A stretch of DNA of 64,000 nt from Granulicella arctica (GCF_025685605.1 NZ_JAGTUT010000001.1:3410001-3474000), one strand, 5' to 3'; counted from the stretch's first letter, positions 35,609 to 44,760 are shown. Translations and numbers: made by a program. The notes: generated by a model not told the origin, from the letters alone.

Positions 35609-35635
35609 AAACAGGCGCCTCCATAGAGGCGCCTG
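35609..35635 (-). terminator. Intrinsic terminator of the fasciclin gene
   Basis: CAGGCGCCTC (35612-35621) and GAGGCGCCTG (35626-35635) pair perfectly over 10 bp with a four-base loop; on the - strand TTT follows. It starts 33 bases after the fasciclin gene stop. The short T tract lowers certainty. Confidence 0.55.
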
Positions 35636-35667
35636 CGAGAGTACGTAAGGCTGGGGAGGTGTTGCAA

Positions 35668-36219
35668 TTAGGGCATGAGAACGGTGTCGATGATGTGCGC
35701 GACGCCGTTCGACTGGAAAACATCTGCAGTGGTGATGGTGGACATACCGCCCTTGGCGTCGGTCAACATGATCGAGGAGCCGGACATGGTAGCGGTGAGA
35801 TCCTCGCCCTGAACGGTCTTGAGGGTGGCCTTGCCGCCGCCCTTCTTGATCATCTTCATAAGCTGCTTGGAGCTGATCTTGCCCGCTACAACATGGTAGG
35901 TGAGGATCTTGGTGAGGGTGTCCTTGCTCTCAGGCTTGACGAGGGTATCGACAGTGCCGGCAGGGAGCTTGGCGAAGGCATCGTTGGTCGGTGCGAAGAC
36001 GGTGAAGGGGCCGGGGCCGCTGAGCGTCTCAACCAGACCGGCAGCCTTGACGGCGGCAACGAGGGTGGTGAGGTTCGGAGCGGTGGAGGCGTTCTCAACA
36101 ACAGTCTTGTTGGAGTACATGGGTGCGCCGCCAACCATCGGATCCTTCTGAGCCGAGGCGGACAGGGTTGTGATGGCGAGGGCTGCTACGGCAACTGAGG
36201 CGAGAAGCGACTTCTTCAT
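35668..36219 (-). CDS. Secreted fasciclin-domain protein
   Basis: 183 residues from ATG 36219 with AAGGA seven bases upstream. Signal peptide MKKSLLASVAVAALAITTLSASAQ. One FAS1 domain: APNLTTLVAAVKAAGLVETL, the H1 motif FTVFAPTNDAFAKLP, LTYHVVAGK, and the H2 motif GVAHIIDTVLMP. FAS1 domains mediate adhesion between proteins or to surfaces; bacterial single-domain forms are secreted or periplasmic. The 266-base region upstream shows no further gene. It has two TTGACA-like sequences on the + strand (36423 and 36449) without matching -10 elements. Confidence 0.92.
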   Translation of the reverse strand: MKKSLLASVAVAALAITTLSASAQKDPMVGGAPMYSNKTVVENASTAPNLTTLVAAVKAAGLVETLSGPGPFTVFAPTNDAFAKLPAGTVDTLVKPESKDTLTKILTYHVVAGKISSKQLMKMIKKGGGKATLKTVQGEDLTATMSGSSIMLTDAKGGMSTITTADVFQSNGVAHIIDTVLMP

Positions 36220-36485
36220 ATGGTTTCCTTTTACTTCGGTCGATCTTGGGTCTTGCAAGCTTGGTGATCGCTACCTAACTCGGTCCCCTCTCGGGGCGTT
36301 CAGTTCTCTTACGAGACGGAACAGCGACTGGATTGCTTCTACTTACGTGGGATGCGGACGATCTATTTGAGTACTTGGTAGTTCCTCGTTGTGCGGCTGC
36401 ACAGACAACCATTGCCGATCTGTTGACAGAGTGCACATCGTCTCGGCGTTGACAATTGGGCATGTTCCCCGTCAACTGAAGAGGA

Positions 36486-37043
36486 ATGGATGCCGCAGAT
36501 AAGCTCGAAGTGCCGAAGCACGATGCAGACTTGCCAACAAGTGACACCCCTCCAACGGCGCATGGTCCTCGTGATCGTGGACTTTGGCTGATCGGCCTCT
36601 TCAAGCTGAGCAAGTCAGTATTTTTCTTCGGCCTGGGCATGGGTGCGTTGCACTTCCTGCACAAGGACCTGGGCGATGAGGTGGTGCGACTTGCCGCTGC
36701 GTTGAAGTTCGATCCGGAGAGCCGGTTTGTTTCGGTGATGTTGGATAAGGTCGACCTGATCGATGCGCATCGACTGCGGCAGATCAGCCTGGCAACCTTC
36801 TCCTATTCGGGACTGGCGCTGACCGAAGGGATTGGGTTGATGCTGGAGAAGGTATGGGCGGAGTACCTGACGCTCATCTTAACGATCTCGTTCCTGCCGT
36901 GGGAGCTCTACGAGCTGGCTCGCCGGCCCGACTGGTTTCGCCTCGGACTGCTCGTGATCAACCTCGCGGTGCTGGCGTATATCATCTGGCTGTTGCAGAG
37001 AAAGAAGCTGCTGAACGCGACGACTTCCTCGGCTGTGAAATAG
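36486..37043 (+). CDS. DUF2127-like membrane protein
   Basis: 185 residues with a hydrophilic N-terminus of about 30 residues, then four hydrophobic segments: LIGLFKLSKSVFFFGLGMGAL, LATFSYSGLALTEGIGLML, YLTLILTISFLPWELYELA and LGLLVINLAVLAYIIWLLQ. The first segment (GLFKxxKS) and PWELYEL match what I know of the DUF2127 family, of unknown function. GAGG is directly upstream of the ATG, closer than ideal. A weak hairpin with a T tract (37042-37060) follows the stop. Confidence 0.78.
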   Translation: MDAADKLEVPKHDADLPTSDTPPTAHGPRDRGLWLIGLFKLSKSVFFFGLGMGALHFLHKDLGDEVVRLAAALKFDPESRFVSVMLDKVDLIDAHRLRQISLATFSYSGLALTEGIGLMLEKVWAEYLTLILTISFLPWELYELARRPDWFRLGLLVINLAVLAYIIWLLQRKKLLNATTSSAVK

Positions 37044-37245
37044 CGTTTTCGCTTTTTATTTGCTTTACCAGAGAAGGCTCGTTTTCCACAAGCCCCTGGA
37101 CCAGCCGAGATAACACTAGATGTAGTGGTCGCCCTAGCGTTCCCCGCAAGTTGACCGGATTTCCACATTTCATTCTGGGAAACTCACAAAGCTTAGCTAT
37201 TTTTTTCTTTACATGATGGGCGGCAGTCAGGCAGTCTTGGTTTCA

Positions 37246-37305
37246 GAAGTGGTCTAAAGTGGAGTGAAGCGGTCCAAATCTCTCAAGAACTGCCTGAAGT
37301 GTAAC
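37246..37305 (+). promoter_or_regulatory. Phased repeat boxes upstream of mraZ (putative MraZ operator)
   Basis: Three 10-base direct repeats lie head to tail: GAAGTGGTCT (37246-37255), AAAGTGGAGT (37256-37265), GAAGCGGTCC (37266-37275). A fourth, GAAGTGTAAC (37296-37305), is in the same 10-base register. MraZ is known to bind tandem boxes of this spacing upstream of its own gene (TGGG-type in E. coli, AAAGTG-type in mollicutes) and represses the cluster. The mraZ start is 55 bases further. The rest of the 316-base gap 37044-37359 shows no gene and no clear -35/-10. Confidence 0.7.
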
Positions 37306-37359
37306 CGCACTGAAGGATTTTGAGAGGACTGTAAACCGAACTTGGTACCGAGGTAGCAA

Positions 37360-37797
37360 ATGTTTCGTGGAAATCACCCGACGCGCGTGGACGAGAAGGG
37401 CCGGCTGAAGCTGCCGGCTGCGTTCAAGCACCGTGTGGACGAGTTCTACAAGGCGAACGACTTCTTCATTACGAGCAAGGATGGAAAGCGTGCCGAACTC
37501 TGGCCGCTGCAGGAGTGGGAAAAGATCGAAGCGAAGGTGGCGTTGATCCCGCAGATGAATCCGCTGCGAAAGCGGTTCCTGGAGCTAACCAGCTACTGGG
37601 GCCAGATGGCGGAGATGGACGGGCAGGGCAGGTTGTTGATTCATCCACGGCTGCGGGAGTCGGCGCGGACGATTGGCGAGGTAGAGGTGGTCGGGATGCA
37701 GGTGTATCTCGATGTGGTCAACAGTGAAGGATTCAAGTCGGAGCTGGCACCGATGTCGGAAGCGGAGCAGATGGCGCTCTCCGAGTTTGGACTGTAG
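37360..37797 (+). CDS. mraZ: Transcriptional regulator MraZ
   Basis: 145 residues, two SpoVT/AbrB-like halves each with the DxxxR signature: MFRGNHPTRVDEKGRLKLPAAFK in the first and MDGQGRLLIHPRLRESA in the second. MraZ forms a ring-shaped oligomer and represses the division and cell wall operon by binding tandem boxes, which are seen just upstream. First gene of the cluster; the stop TAG is followed directly by the TTG start of rsmH. Confidence 0.97.
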   Translation: MFRGNHPTRVDEKGRLKLPAAFKHRVDEFYKANDFFITSKDGKRAELWPLQEWEKIEAKVALIPQMNPLRKRFLELTSYWGQMAEMDGQGRLLIHPRLRESARTIGEVEVVGMQVYLDVVNSEGFKSELAPMSEAEQMALSEFGL

Positions 37798-38748
37798 TTG
37801 GACGAGGATGATTTTCAAGAAGGTGCGAAGTTTACTCCCCAGGGAGAGCGCGTGGTGCAGAAATCGCAGCATGTGCCGGTTCTTTTAGAAGACGCATTGG
37901 AGTATCTGAATGTGCGGCCGGGCGGCGTGGTGGTTGACGCGACGCTGGGGCTGGCGGGGCACTCTTCGGCAATTGCGAGGAGGCTGGGCGGTAAGGGCAG
38001 GTTGATCTGCTTTGACCGTGACCCGCAGGCAATGGAGTTGGCCAGGGCAAAGCTCGATGAGTTGAAGGACGAGCTTGGCGACGAGATGCCAGAGGTGGTG
38101 TATGAGCCACGGGCGTTCTCGGAGGCAGCGAGCCAGATCAAGGCAGGAAGCCTGGATGGTTTGCTGGCGGACTTCGGGGTGAGCAGCCTGCAGCTGGATG
38201 AGGCGCACAGAGGATTCAGTTTTCGGCACGAAGGTCCACTTGATATGCGGATGGATACGCGCAGTGGAGAGACGGCCGAGCAAGTGGTAAATCAGGAAGA
38301 CGAAAACGAACTCGCCGACCTGATTTACGAATTTGGAGACGAAAGGAGATCGCGGAGAATCGCCAGAGCCATTGTGCGGGCCCGGCCTATATCGACGACA
38401 GCGGAACTAGCTCGAGTGATATCGGCCGCGGCCCCATCAATGAAAGGTGACAAGATCCATCCGGCGACGAAGACCTTTCAGGCACTCCGAATTCGAGTGA
38501 ATGATGAATTGGGAGAGATACAGCGGCTGCTTGAGAGCGCCCCCTCCCTGCTGAAACGAGGGGGACGGCTGGTGTTGATCAGCTTCCATTCGCTGGAGGA
38601 CAGATTGGTGAAAGATTCGTTTCGTGAGGCTGGTCGGAACAAGGTGTTTGAGGTGTTGACGAAGAAGCCGGTGGTGGCTGAGGAGCAAGAGGCTATGCGG
38701 AATCCTCGATCGCGCAGTGCTAAGTTGAGGGCGGCGGAGAAGCTTTAG
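37798..38748 (+). CDS. rsmH: 16S rRNA (cytosine(1402)-N(4))-methyltransferase
   Basis: 316 residues from TTG 37798, immediately after mraZ; a start nearer to QHVPVLLEDAL is possible. The SAM-binding site is DATLGLAGHSSAI (usually DGTxGGGGHS), and GLLADFGVSSLQLDEAHRGFSF, KTFQALRIRVNDEL and LVLISFHSLEDRLVK are family signatures. Methylates C1402 in the ribosomal P site. A 190-base gap with strong secondary structure separates it from ftsL. Confidence 0.96.
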   Translation: MDEDDFQEGAKFTPQGERVVQKSQHVPVLLEDALEYLNVRPGGVVVDATLGLAGHSSAIARRLGGKGRLICFDRDPQAMELARAKLDELKDELGDEMPEVVYEPRAFSEAASQIKAGSLDGLLADFGVSSLQLDEAHRGFSFRHEGPLDMRMDTRSGETAEQVVNQEDENELADLIYEFGDERRSRRIARAIVRARPISTTAELARVISAAAPSMKGDKIHPATKTFQALRIRVNDELGEIQRLLESAPSLLKRGGRLVLISFHSLEDRLVKDSFREAGRNKVFEVLTKKPVVAEEQEAMRNPRSRSAKLRAAEKL

Positions 38749-38789
38749 AGTTTTGTAACTGACGAAGTGCCAAGTTTAGCGGTACAAGT

Positions 38790-38877
38790 GATCGGGCCGG
38801 GATTGTCCCACCTTCTTTCAGGCGAAAGACAATCAGATTCAAAAAGTCCCTTCCTCATTAGCGATCCCGGTCCGATC
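38790..38877 (+). other. Structured leader (inverted repeat) between rsmH and ftsL
   Basis: GATCGGGCCGGGAT (38790-38803) pairs with ATCCCGGTCCGATC (38864-38877) over 14 positions with one G-U pair, enclosing 60 bases. Inside, GATTGTC (38801-38807) can pair with GACAATC (38828-38834), which competes for the last bases of the outer arm, and a small TTTC/GAAA hairpin sits within it. The G-U pair favours the + strand RNA. No T tract follows, so it is not a classical terminator. Confidence 0.5.
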
Positions 38878-38940
38878 GTACTTTGAGGAACGGCAAGTTT
38901 CAGCAGGGCAGCCCGGGGCGACGGGTGACAGGAGCAGACA

Positions 38941-39471
38941 ATGGCGACGATGGCGATAGCGACGGGGATGATGGCGGGACAGGCGGCGAGCAGTTCGCGT
39001 GCTGTTCGAGGACGTGCGGAGACCCTGGCAGAGCGGAATCGTCGTCTGTACGACGAGCAACGCAAGGCTCGCCGCGGGCCGGCGCTCGAAGTCTTCTTTG
39101 CAAAGCACATCGACAACAGCCGCATTGTGAAGGCGAACGATCCGGAGCGGCAGCGCGAGATGCGCAGCTTCACGATGGCGATGAGTGTGTTGTTCATGCT
39201 GGTGATGGTCTATGTGTGGCAGCACTTCACGGCGATTGAGGTTGGGTATCACGTTGAGTCGCAGAAGGTGCAGGTAGAGCAGTTGCGGGAGCAGAATCGC
39301 GAGCTTCGGCTGAGCGAGGCACAGTTGACTGATCCGGGCCGGATCGATCGCATGGCGAAGCAGCTTGGGCTTGATGCTCCTGAACCGGGCCAGGTGGTTC
39401 GACCGGATGGCAGCGACGGCAGCGCACCGGTGATGGCGCAGGCTTCCGCACCAACGGTACCGACGTACTAG
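38941..39471 (+). CDS. ftsL: Cell division protein FtsL
   Basis: 176 residues. Assigned mainly by position (between rsmH and ftsI) and topology: a long basic cytoplasmic N-terminus (about 75 residues), one membrane segment (FTMAMSVLFMLVMVYVWQHF), then a coiled coil (VEQLREQNRELRLSEAQL) and a short segment (DPGRIDRMAKQLGLDAPEPGQVV), which is the conserved FtsL ending. It forms the FtsQLB complex that activates FtsWI. The N-terminus is longer than in E. coli (about 35 residues there). A start at a later ATG (such as residue 10 or 11) is possible. Confidence 0.88.
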   Translation: MATMAIATGMMAGQAASSSRAVRGRAETLAERNRRLYDEQRKARRGPALEVFFAKHIDNSRIVKANDPERQREMRSFTMAMSVLFMLVMVYVWQHFTAIEVGYHVESQKVQVEQLREQNRELRLSEAQLTDPGRIDRMAKQLGLDAPEPGQVVRPDGSDGSAPVMAQASAPTVPTY

Positions 39472-39514
39472 TTTCTCAACGACAACGACAGCAGGAAGAT
39501 AGCAGGAAGCAGCG

Positions 39515-41842
39515 ATGAAGCAGGCGCCACCACGGCAGAATCTGACCGCTCCGATACGGAGGATCCGCTTCGCCTACGTGGCGCTTTTCTTCTGTTTCTG
39601 GACGGGCATTATCGGCTTGCGGCTGGTGTGGCTGCAGGTGGTTCGACACGGACACTATGTCCATACAGCGGCGCTGCAGCAGCAGAGCGGCTTCCTGGTT
39701 GCGCCTCGGCGTGGACTGCTGTACGACCGCAACCTCCGCGAATTGGCGATGACGGTTTCGGTGGATAGCGTCTTTGCGATTCCGTCGGAGTTGGGGGACA
39801 ACAAGGAGAGTGCGGCGGAGCTGCTGGCGGAGATCGTGCATGCGGATCCAGCTGACAGCTTTACGTCGAAGCAGCAGATGCTGGCGCGGTTCAATGCGTC
39901 GCACGGCTTTGCGTGGGTGGCGCGCAAGCTTGATCCGGAGACGATCACGCGTGTCCGCGAATTGAATCTGAAGGGCGTTTACTTTCAGAAGGAGTTCAAG
40001 CGGTTTTACCCGAACGGCGATCTCGCGGCGCAGGTGCTGGGGTATGTTGGCACGGATGATAATGGGCTCGGCGGCCTTGAGTTGCGGTTCGATGACGAGA
40101 TGCATGGTGCGCCGGGGCACATGATTACGGCGCTCGACGCGAAGCGGCATGTGCTCGGGAGCGATGAGATTCAGCCGATGCCGGGCGAAAACCTTGTGCT
40201 GTCGATCGACGCTAATATTCAGTACATCGCCGAGCGTGCGCTTGACGCGCAGGTCGAGAAGATGAAGGCGCTGCACGGGACGGTCGTTGTTCAGGACCCG
40301 CATACCGGGCAGATTCTGGCGCTGGCTATCTCGCCTCGATTCAATCCAAATGACCAGCGGCACATGGATGCGAGTGTCTTGACGAACCTGGCCGTGAGCG
40401 ATGTGTATGAGCCAGGATCGACCTTTAAACTGGTCACGTATTCTGCGGCGCTCGATGGTGCAGGTGTCGAACCTACGGACATTGTTGATTGCCAGGGCGG
40501 CGCAATGACGATGTACGGCAGGACGTTGCATGACGATCATAGTGATCACTTTGGCCGCGTCACGGTGCAGTATGCGCTCGAGCACTCAAGTGATGTGGGA
40601 GCGGCCAAGATGGCGCTCAAGCTGGGGAGCCAGAAGTTCTACGATTATGTAAAAGGCTTTGGATTCGGGGATCGGTCGGGCATCGAGTTGCCGAGCGAGA
40701 CACGGGGCCTGCTAAGGACGCCAAAGAGGTGGGGTGCTACGAGCATCTTATCGATCGCCATCGGGCAGGAGATCGGCGTCACTCCAGTGCAGCTGGTTAC
40801 GATGGTGAGCGCCATTGCGAACGGCGGGGTGTATATGCCACCGCATGTGTTGCTTGAATCCACGGACCAGATGAAGGGTGATCCGCGTTTGTTGCCAACA
40901 GCATTTCGGCCATCGAACCAGCTTCCGGAGAAGCTGCCCGAGGGAGCACACCGGGTGATCTCGGAGCTGACTTCAGCGAAGATGCGGGCTATGATGCAGG
41001 GCATTATCGTGGAGGGGACGGGCAGTAAGGCGGCCCTGAACGGCTACAGTGCGGCAGGAAAAACGGGGACCGCGAACAAGGTGGACCAGGCGACGCACAC
41101 CTACTCGCACACGAAGCTGGTGGCGAGCTTCGCCGGTTTTGCGCCGGTAAGCAATCCAGCTATTTCCGTCGCAGTGGTGATCGACAATCCGACAGCAGGA
41201 GGCGCTGCCTCGCACTATGGCGGTACAACAAGCGCCCCGGTCTTTGCAGATGTAGCGCAGCAGGTGCTTGAATATCTTGGTGTTCCGCACGACCAGCCGT
41301 TGAAGGCGAAGAAAGGACTCCAGGTTGCGGTGAAGGATGCGGGCGCTGGCGATGCTCCGAGCGATAGCGGGGCGGATGTCGGTGCGATGCTGGCGGACGT
41401 AAGCAATTTACCGTCGGACGATCCGTTGCGGTCTGTTGCGGGTCCGAGCGTTGCGGCCACTGAGCCTGTCTCCCAGGTTCACAAGGTGGTCGCGAAGCCG
41501 CAGGGCGTCATGGCGTTGTTCCCAGCGAAGGTTTTGGCGGCGTTCCACGCTGGTGGTGGTTCGAACTCAATCCTGAACGATGGTGAATCGGCGAAGGCGG
41601 ATGCGCCTCGGGCAGTTTCTCCGGTGCAGCGCAGCGATAGCGGCGGGTATGTTGTGGATGCCGGGCAGCAGGTTGCGGTGCCGTCATTTGCGGGGGCGGG
41701 TCTGCGGGCGGTCGTCGTGCAGGCAGGACAGGCGGGATTGCGGATACAGCCAATGGGAAGCGGGCTGGCGCGGGAGCAGGCTCCTGCAGCTGGAACGATG
41801 GTCCCTACGGGGACCGAAGTGGTTGTGCATTTCAGCCGGTGA
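39515..41842 (+). CDS. ftsI: Septal transpeptidase FtsI (PBP3-type) with PASTA domain
   Basis: 775 residues: short cytoplasmic tail, one membrane helix (about 18-42), a dimerisation domain (RRGLLYDRNLRELA), and a transpeptidase domain with catalytic Ser302 in STFK, the SSD motif in EHSSDVG, and KTGTAN. Cross-links septal peptidoglycan together with FtsW. A variable region follows, then one C-terminal PASTA-like domain (about 711-775, VPSFAGAGLRAVVVQAGQAG ... GTEVVVHFSR). PASTA on FtsI is better known from Gram-positive bacteria, but occurs in several other phyla. 43 bases after ftsL. Confidence 0.95.
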   Translation: MKQAPPRQNLTAPIRRIRFAYVALFFCFWTGIIGLRLVWLQVVRHGHYVHTAALQQQSGFLVAPRRGLLYDRNLRELAMTVSVDSVFAIPSELGDNKESAAELLAEIVHADPADSFTSKQQMLARFNASHGFAWVARKLDPETITRVRELNLKGVYFQKEFKRFYPNGDLAAQVLGYVGTDDNGLGGLELRFDDEMHGAPGHMITALDAKRHVLGSDEIQPMPGENLVLSIDANIQYIAERALDAQVEKMKALHGTVVVQDPHTGQILALAISPRFNPNDQRHMDASVLTNLAVSDVYEPGSTFKLVTYSAALDGAGVEPTDIVDCQGGAMTMYGRTLHDDHSDHFGRVTVQYALEHSSDVGAAKMALKLGSQKFYDYVKGFGFGDRSGIELPSETRGLLRTPKRWGATSILSIAIGQEIGVTPVQLVTMVSAIANGGVYMPPHVLLESTDQMKGDPRLLPTAFRPSNQLPEKLPEGAHRVISELTSAKMRAMMQGIIVEGTGSKAALNGYSAAGKTGTANKVDQATHTYSHTKLVASFAGFAPVSNPAISVAVVIDNPTAGGAASHYGGTTSAPVFADVAQQVLEYLGVPHDQPLKAKKGLQVAVKDAGAGDAPSDSGADVGAMLADVSNLPSDDPLRSVAGPSVAATEPVSQVHKVVAKPQGVMALFPAKVLAAFHAGGGSNSILNDGESAKADAPRAVSPVQRSDSGGYVVDAGQQVAVPSFAGAGLRAVVVQAGQAGLRIQPMGSGLAREQAPAAGTMVPTGTEVVVHFSR

Positions 41843-41875
41843 TGTCGGGATTTTATTACATCGTCCAACAGTAGA

Positions 41876-43372
41876 ATGCAGCTTATGACTAGTCATGAGG
41901 CGATGCTCGGCGTTGACTCTCTTGCGCGAGGGACGGGCGTTGCTGCGGTAGAGGGTGTTGAGTACGATTCGCGCAAGGTGAAGCCGGGCAGTATCTTCGT
42001 TGCGATGCGCGGCGAGGCTACGGATGGGAACCGGTTTATTGCGAACGCGGTGAGTTGTGGTGCTCGCGTGGTGGTCACAGATTCGCGTGAAATGTGGGAG
42101 CGTGCGGGCGAGTTTCCGGAAGCCGAGTTCTATTTCTCAGAACACGGGCGGCAAGCGTTGGCGACAGTATCGGCGAATGTGTTTGGGCATCCCGAAAAGT
42201 CGCTGGCGCTGAGTGCCGTGACGGGTACGAACGGGAAGACGACTACATCCTACTTATTAGAGTCGATGCTGCGGAGTTTGGGGCGGACGTGTGTACTGAT
42301 CGGGACTATCGAGTATCACGTCGGCGATGCGGTGCGTGTTTCGCCTCATACAACGCCCGAGAGCCGCGACGTATTGGAGCTTTTTGCAGATGGTGTGACG
42401 GTGGGCGCGACCGAGGCAGTGATGGAGATGTCGAGCCATGCACTGGAGCAGGAGCGTGTGTGGGGCCTGCCTGTGGACGTGGCGATCTTCACGAACCTCA
42501 CGCAGGATCACCTGGACTATCACGGGACGATGGAAGCTTACTTCGCCGCGAAGGCGCGATTAATTGAGGGCGTGGGCACGGAAGCACCGCGGGTCGCCGT
42601 GCTCAATGCAGATGATGTTTACGGTGAACGCCTTATCAGGACGGCCGGCAAGTCGCAGGTGGTGAGCTACGGTATGGAACGCGGCGACTTCCGGGCAGGG
42701 CAGGTGCGGATGCGGGCGGGTAAGACGACGTTTATGATGACGACGCCACATGGCTCCGTCGAGATGCAGTCGCCCCTGACGGGCCGAGTAAATGTCTACA
42801 ACCTGCTGGCGGCCAGCGCGGCTGCTATGGCTCGTGGTTTGACGCTGGAGCAGGTCGTTGCGGGTGCGGCGGCGGGGGCACAGGTTCCGGGACGATTCCA
42901 GGTAGTGCCTTCGACCAACGGAGTGACGGTCGTTGTGGATTATGCGCACACGGATGACGCGCTGCGGAATCTAATCGCGCTGGGGCGTGAGTTGGTGGCG
43001 GGGCGCGGCGGGCGGGTGATTACTCTTTTTGGGTGCGGTGGTGATCGAGATCGAACGAAGCGGCCACGTATGGGAAGAGCGGCGGGTGAGGGCAGCGACC
43101 TGGTGGTGCTGACGAGCGATAATCCCCGAAGAGAGGAGCCGATGACGATTATCGAGGAGGCTCTTGCCGGGGTGAACGAGACGGCGACGACGTGCATTGT
43201 TGAAGAGGATCGGGCGGGTGCGATTGAGATTGCGATTCGTGCGGCAAGGCCGGGAGACATCGTGCTGATTGCAGGTAAGGGACATGAGAAGGTGCAGATT
43301 TTGAGTGATGGGAAGATTCCGTTTGATGACGTGGCTGTGGCTGCGGGAGTGTTGCAGGAGATGACGCAGTGA
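41876..43372 (+). CDS. murE: UDP-MurNAc-L-Ala-D-Glu:meso-diaminopimelate ligase
   Basis: 498 residues. ATP site TGTNGKTTTSYLLES, then the Mur ligase middle region LTQDHLDYHGTMEAYF with the carbamylated-lysine region AKARLIE. The C-terminal motif DNPRREEP marks specificity for meso-diaminopimelate rather than lysine, so the peptidoglycan is of the Gram-negative A1-gamma type. ATG 41876 kept; ATG 41885 is an alternative, neither with a clear ribosome site. The last four bases overlap murF (GTGA). Confidence 0.97.
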   Translation: MQLMTSHEAMLGVDSLARGTGVAAVEGVEYDSRKVKPGSIFVAMRGEATDGNRFIANAVSCGARVVVTDSREMWERAGEFPEAEFYFSEHGRQALATVSANVFGHPEKSLALSAVTGTNGKTTTSYLLESMLRSLGRTCVLIGTIEYHVGDAVRVSPHTTPESRDVLELFADGVTVGATEAVMEMSSHALEQERVWGLPVDVAIFTNLTQDHLDYHGTMEAYFAAKARLIEGVGTEAPRVAVLNADDVYGERLIRTAGKSQVVSYGMERGDFRAGQVRMRAGKTTFMMTTPHGSVEMQSPLTGRVNVYNLLAASAAAMARGLTLEQVVAGAAAGAQVPGRFQVVPSTNGVTVVVDYAHTDDALRNLIALGRELVAGRGGRVITLFGCGGDRDRTKRPRMGRAAGEGSDLVVLTSDNPRREEPMTIIEEALAGVNETATTCIVEEDRAGAIEIAIRAARPGDIVLIAGKGHEKVQILSDGKIPFDDVAVAAGVLQEMTQ

Positions 43373-44760
43373 AGCTGACGTTGGGAGAGATTGCAGACTT
43401 TATTCACGCTGAAGGAGACTTCACGACGAATACCGAGGTTGTGGGCTATTCGATCGACTCGCGGACGATCGGCGCAGGGGAGCTTTATTTTGCGGTAAAG
43501 GGCGAGCGGCTTGATGGACATGACTTTGTTGAGGCTGCATTGGCGAACGGTGCGGCTGCGGCGGTTGTGAGCATGCGCTGGCTGGCTCCCCCGGAGATGG
43601 ATTCGTGCAAACTGCTGAGGGTTCCGGATGGCGATACCTGTGGCGTGTTGATTTCGTTACAGACGCTTGCTCATGCGGTGCGAAGGGCCTGGGGCGGACG
43701 CGTGGTCGGGGTGACCGGGTCAGCAGGAAAGACGACCACCAAGGAGGCCGTCGCAGCGGTGTTGGAGGCGAAGTTCCGCGTGCTGAAGTCCAAGGGAAAT
43801 CTGAACAACGGGTTTGGCGTCCCACTGCAATTGTTGAGGCTTGAGCGAGAGCATGAGGTTGCGGTAATCGAGATGGGCATGAATCATGCGGGCGAGATCG
43901 CGGCGCTGGCGAAGATCGCGGAGCCGAACTGGGCCGTGGTCAGCAATGTTGCGGCAGTGCATCTGGAGCATTTTCCGGAAGGAATCGCAGGTATTGCTGC
44001 GGCCAAGTTTGAGTTGGTTGCAGCGCTGCCGGATGATGGCATCGCGGTCTTGAACGCGGATGACCACTATGTCGCGAGCTTTGCGCGCGGCATGGGCGAG
44101 CGGGCGATTTTGTTTGGGATGGGTGAGGGTGCGGCGGTGCGTGCCGTCCTCGTGACGGAGCTTGGCACGGACGGGGTGGTGTTTACGGTTGAGGCTCGGG
44201 GGGAACGGGCAAGCGTGCAGTTGCGCCTGCTTGGCCGGCATAACGTCTATAACGCGCTGGCCGCGATCGCCGTGGGACTGCAAAGCGGCATTGGGTTGGC
44301 GGAGTGTTGTGCGGCACTGGGTAATCTAACCGCTGGAGACAAACGCGGAGAGGTTCTAGCGTGGCGCGAGGCTACGTTGATCAATGATTGCTATAACTCA
44401 AATCCAACAGCACTGGACTCCATGGTCGATGCGCTGCTGGCGATGCCTGCGGAGCGGCACGTTGTGATTGCGGGCGAGATGCTGGAGCTGGGGCCGGATG
44501 CGGCTGCTCTGCACGCGTCATGTGGGCTGCGGATGGCAGAGCGTGGAATCAATGTGGTGATCGGGGTTCGTGGTGCGGCGGAGTCGCTGGTGGATGCAGC
44601 TCGGCTGGCGGGAGTAGAAGCTCTCTTTTTTGCGACACCCGAAGAGGCTGGTGGATGGATGCAGGCAAATCTGATGCCGGGCGATGCAGTGCTCCTCAAA
44701 GGGTCGCGCGGTGTTCGTCTGGAGCGGGCGCTGGCAGTTCTTACGACAGACGCAGAATGA
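43369..44760 (+). CDS. murF: UDP-MurNAc-tripeptide:D-Ala-D-Ala ligase
   Basis: 463 residues from GTG 43369, overlapping the murE stop by four bases. ATP-binding loop GVTGSAGKTTTKEAV, then KSKGNLNNGFGVPL, EMGMNHAGEI, and the C-terminal NDCYNSNPTALDSMVDALLAM are MurF-typical. Completes the UDP-MurNAc-pentapeptide in the cytoplasm. The D-Ala-D-Ala ligase gene that supplies its substrate is not in this cluster. Confidence 0.97.
   Translation: MKLTLGEIADFIHAEGDFTTNTEVVGYSIDSRTIGAGELYFAVKGERLDGHDFVEAALANGAAAAVVSMRWLAPPEMDSCKLLRVPDGDTCGVLISLQTLAHAVRRAWGGRVVGVTGSAGKTTTKEAVAAVLEAKFRVLKSKGNLNNGFGVPLQLLRLEREHEVAVIEMGMNHAGEIAALAKIAEPNWAVVSNVAAVHLEHFPEGIAGIAAAKFELVAALPDDGIAVLNADDHYVASFARGMGERAILFGMGEGAAVRAVLVTELGTDGVVFTVEARGERASVQLRLLGRHNVYNALAAIAVGLQSGIGLAECCAALGNLTAGDKRGEVLAWREATLINDCYNSNPTALDSMVDALLAMPAERHVVIAGEMLELGPDAAALHASCGLRMAERGINVVIGVRGAAESLVDAARLAGVEALFFATPEEAGGWMQANLMPGDAVLLKGSRGVRLERALAVLTTDAE

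Noticed and set aside
37042..37060. Terminator after the DUF2127-like gene (AGCG/CGCT then T tract)
   Set aside because: The four-pair stem is too short, although the T tract is good.
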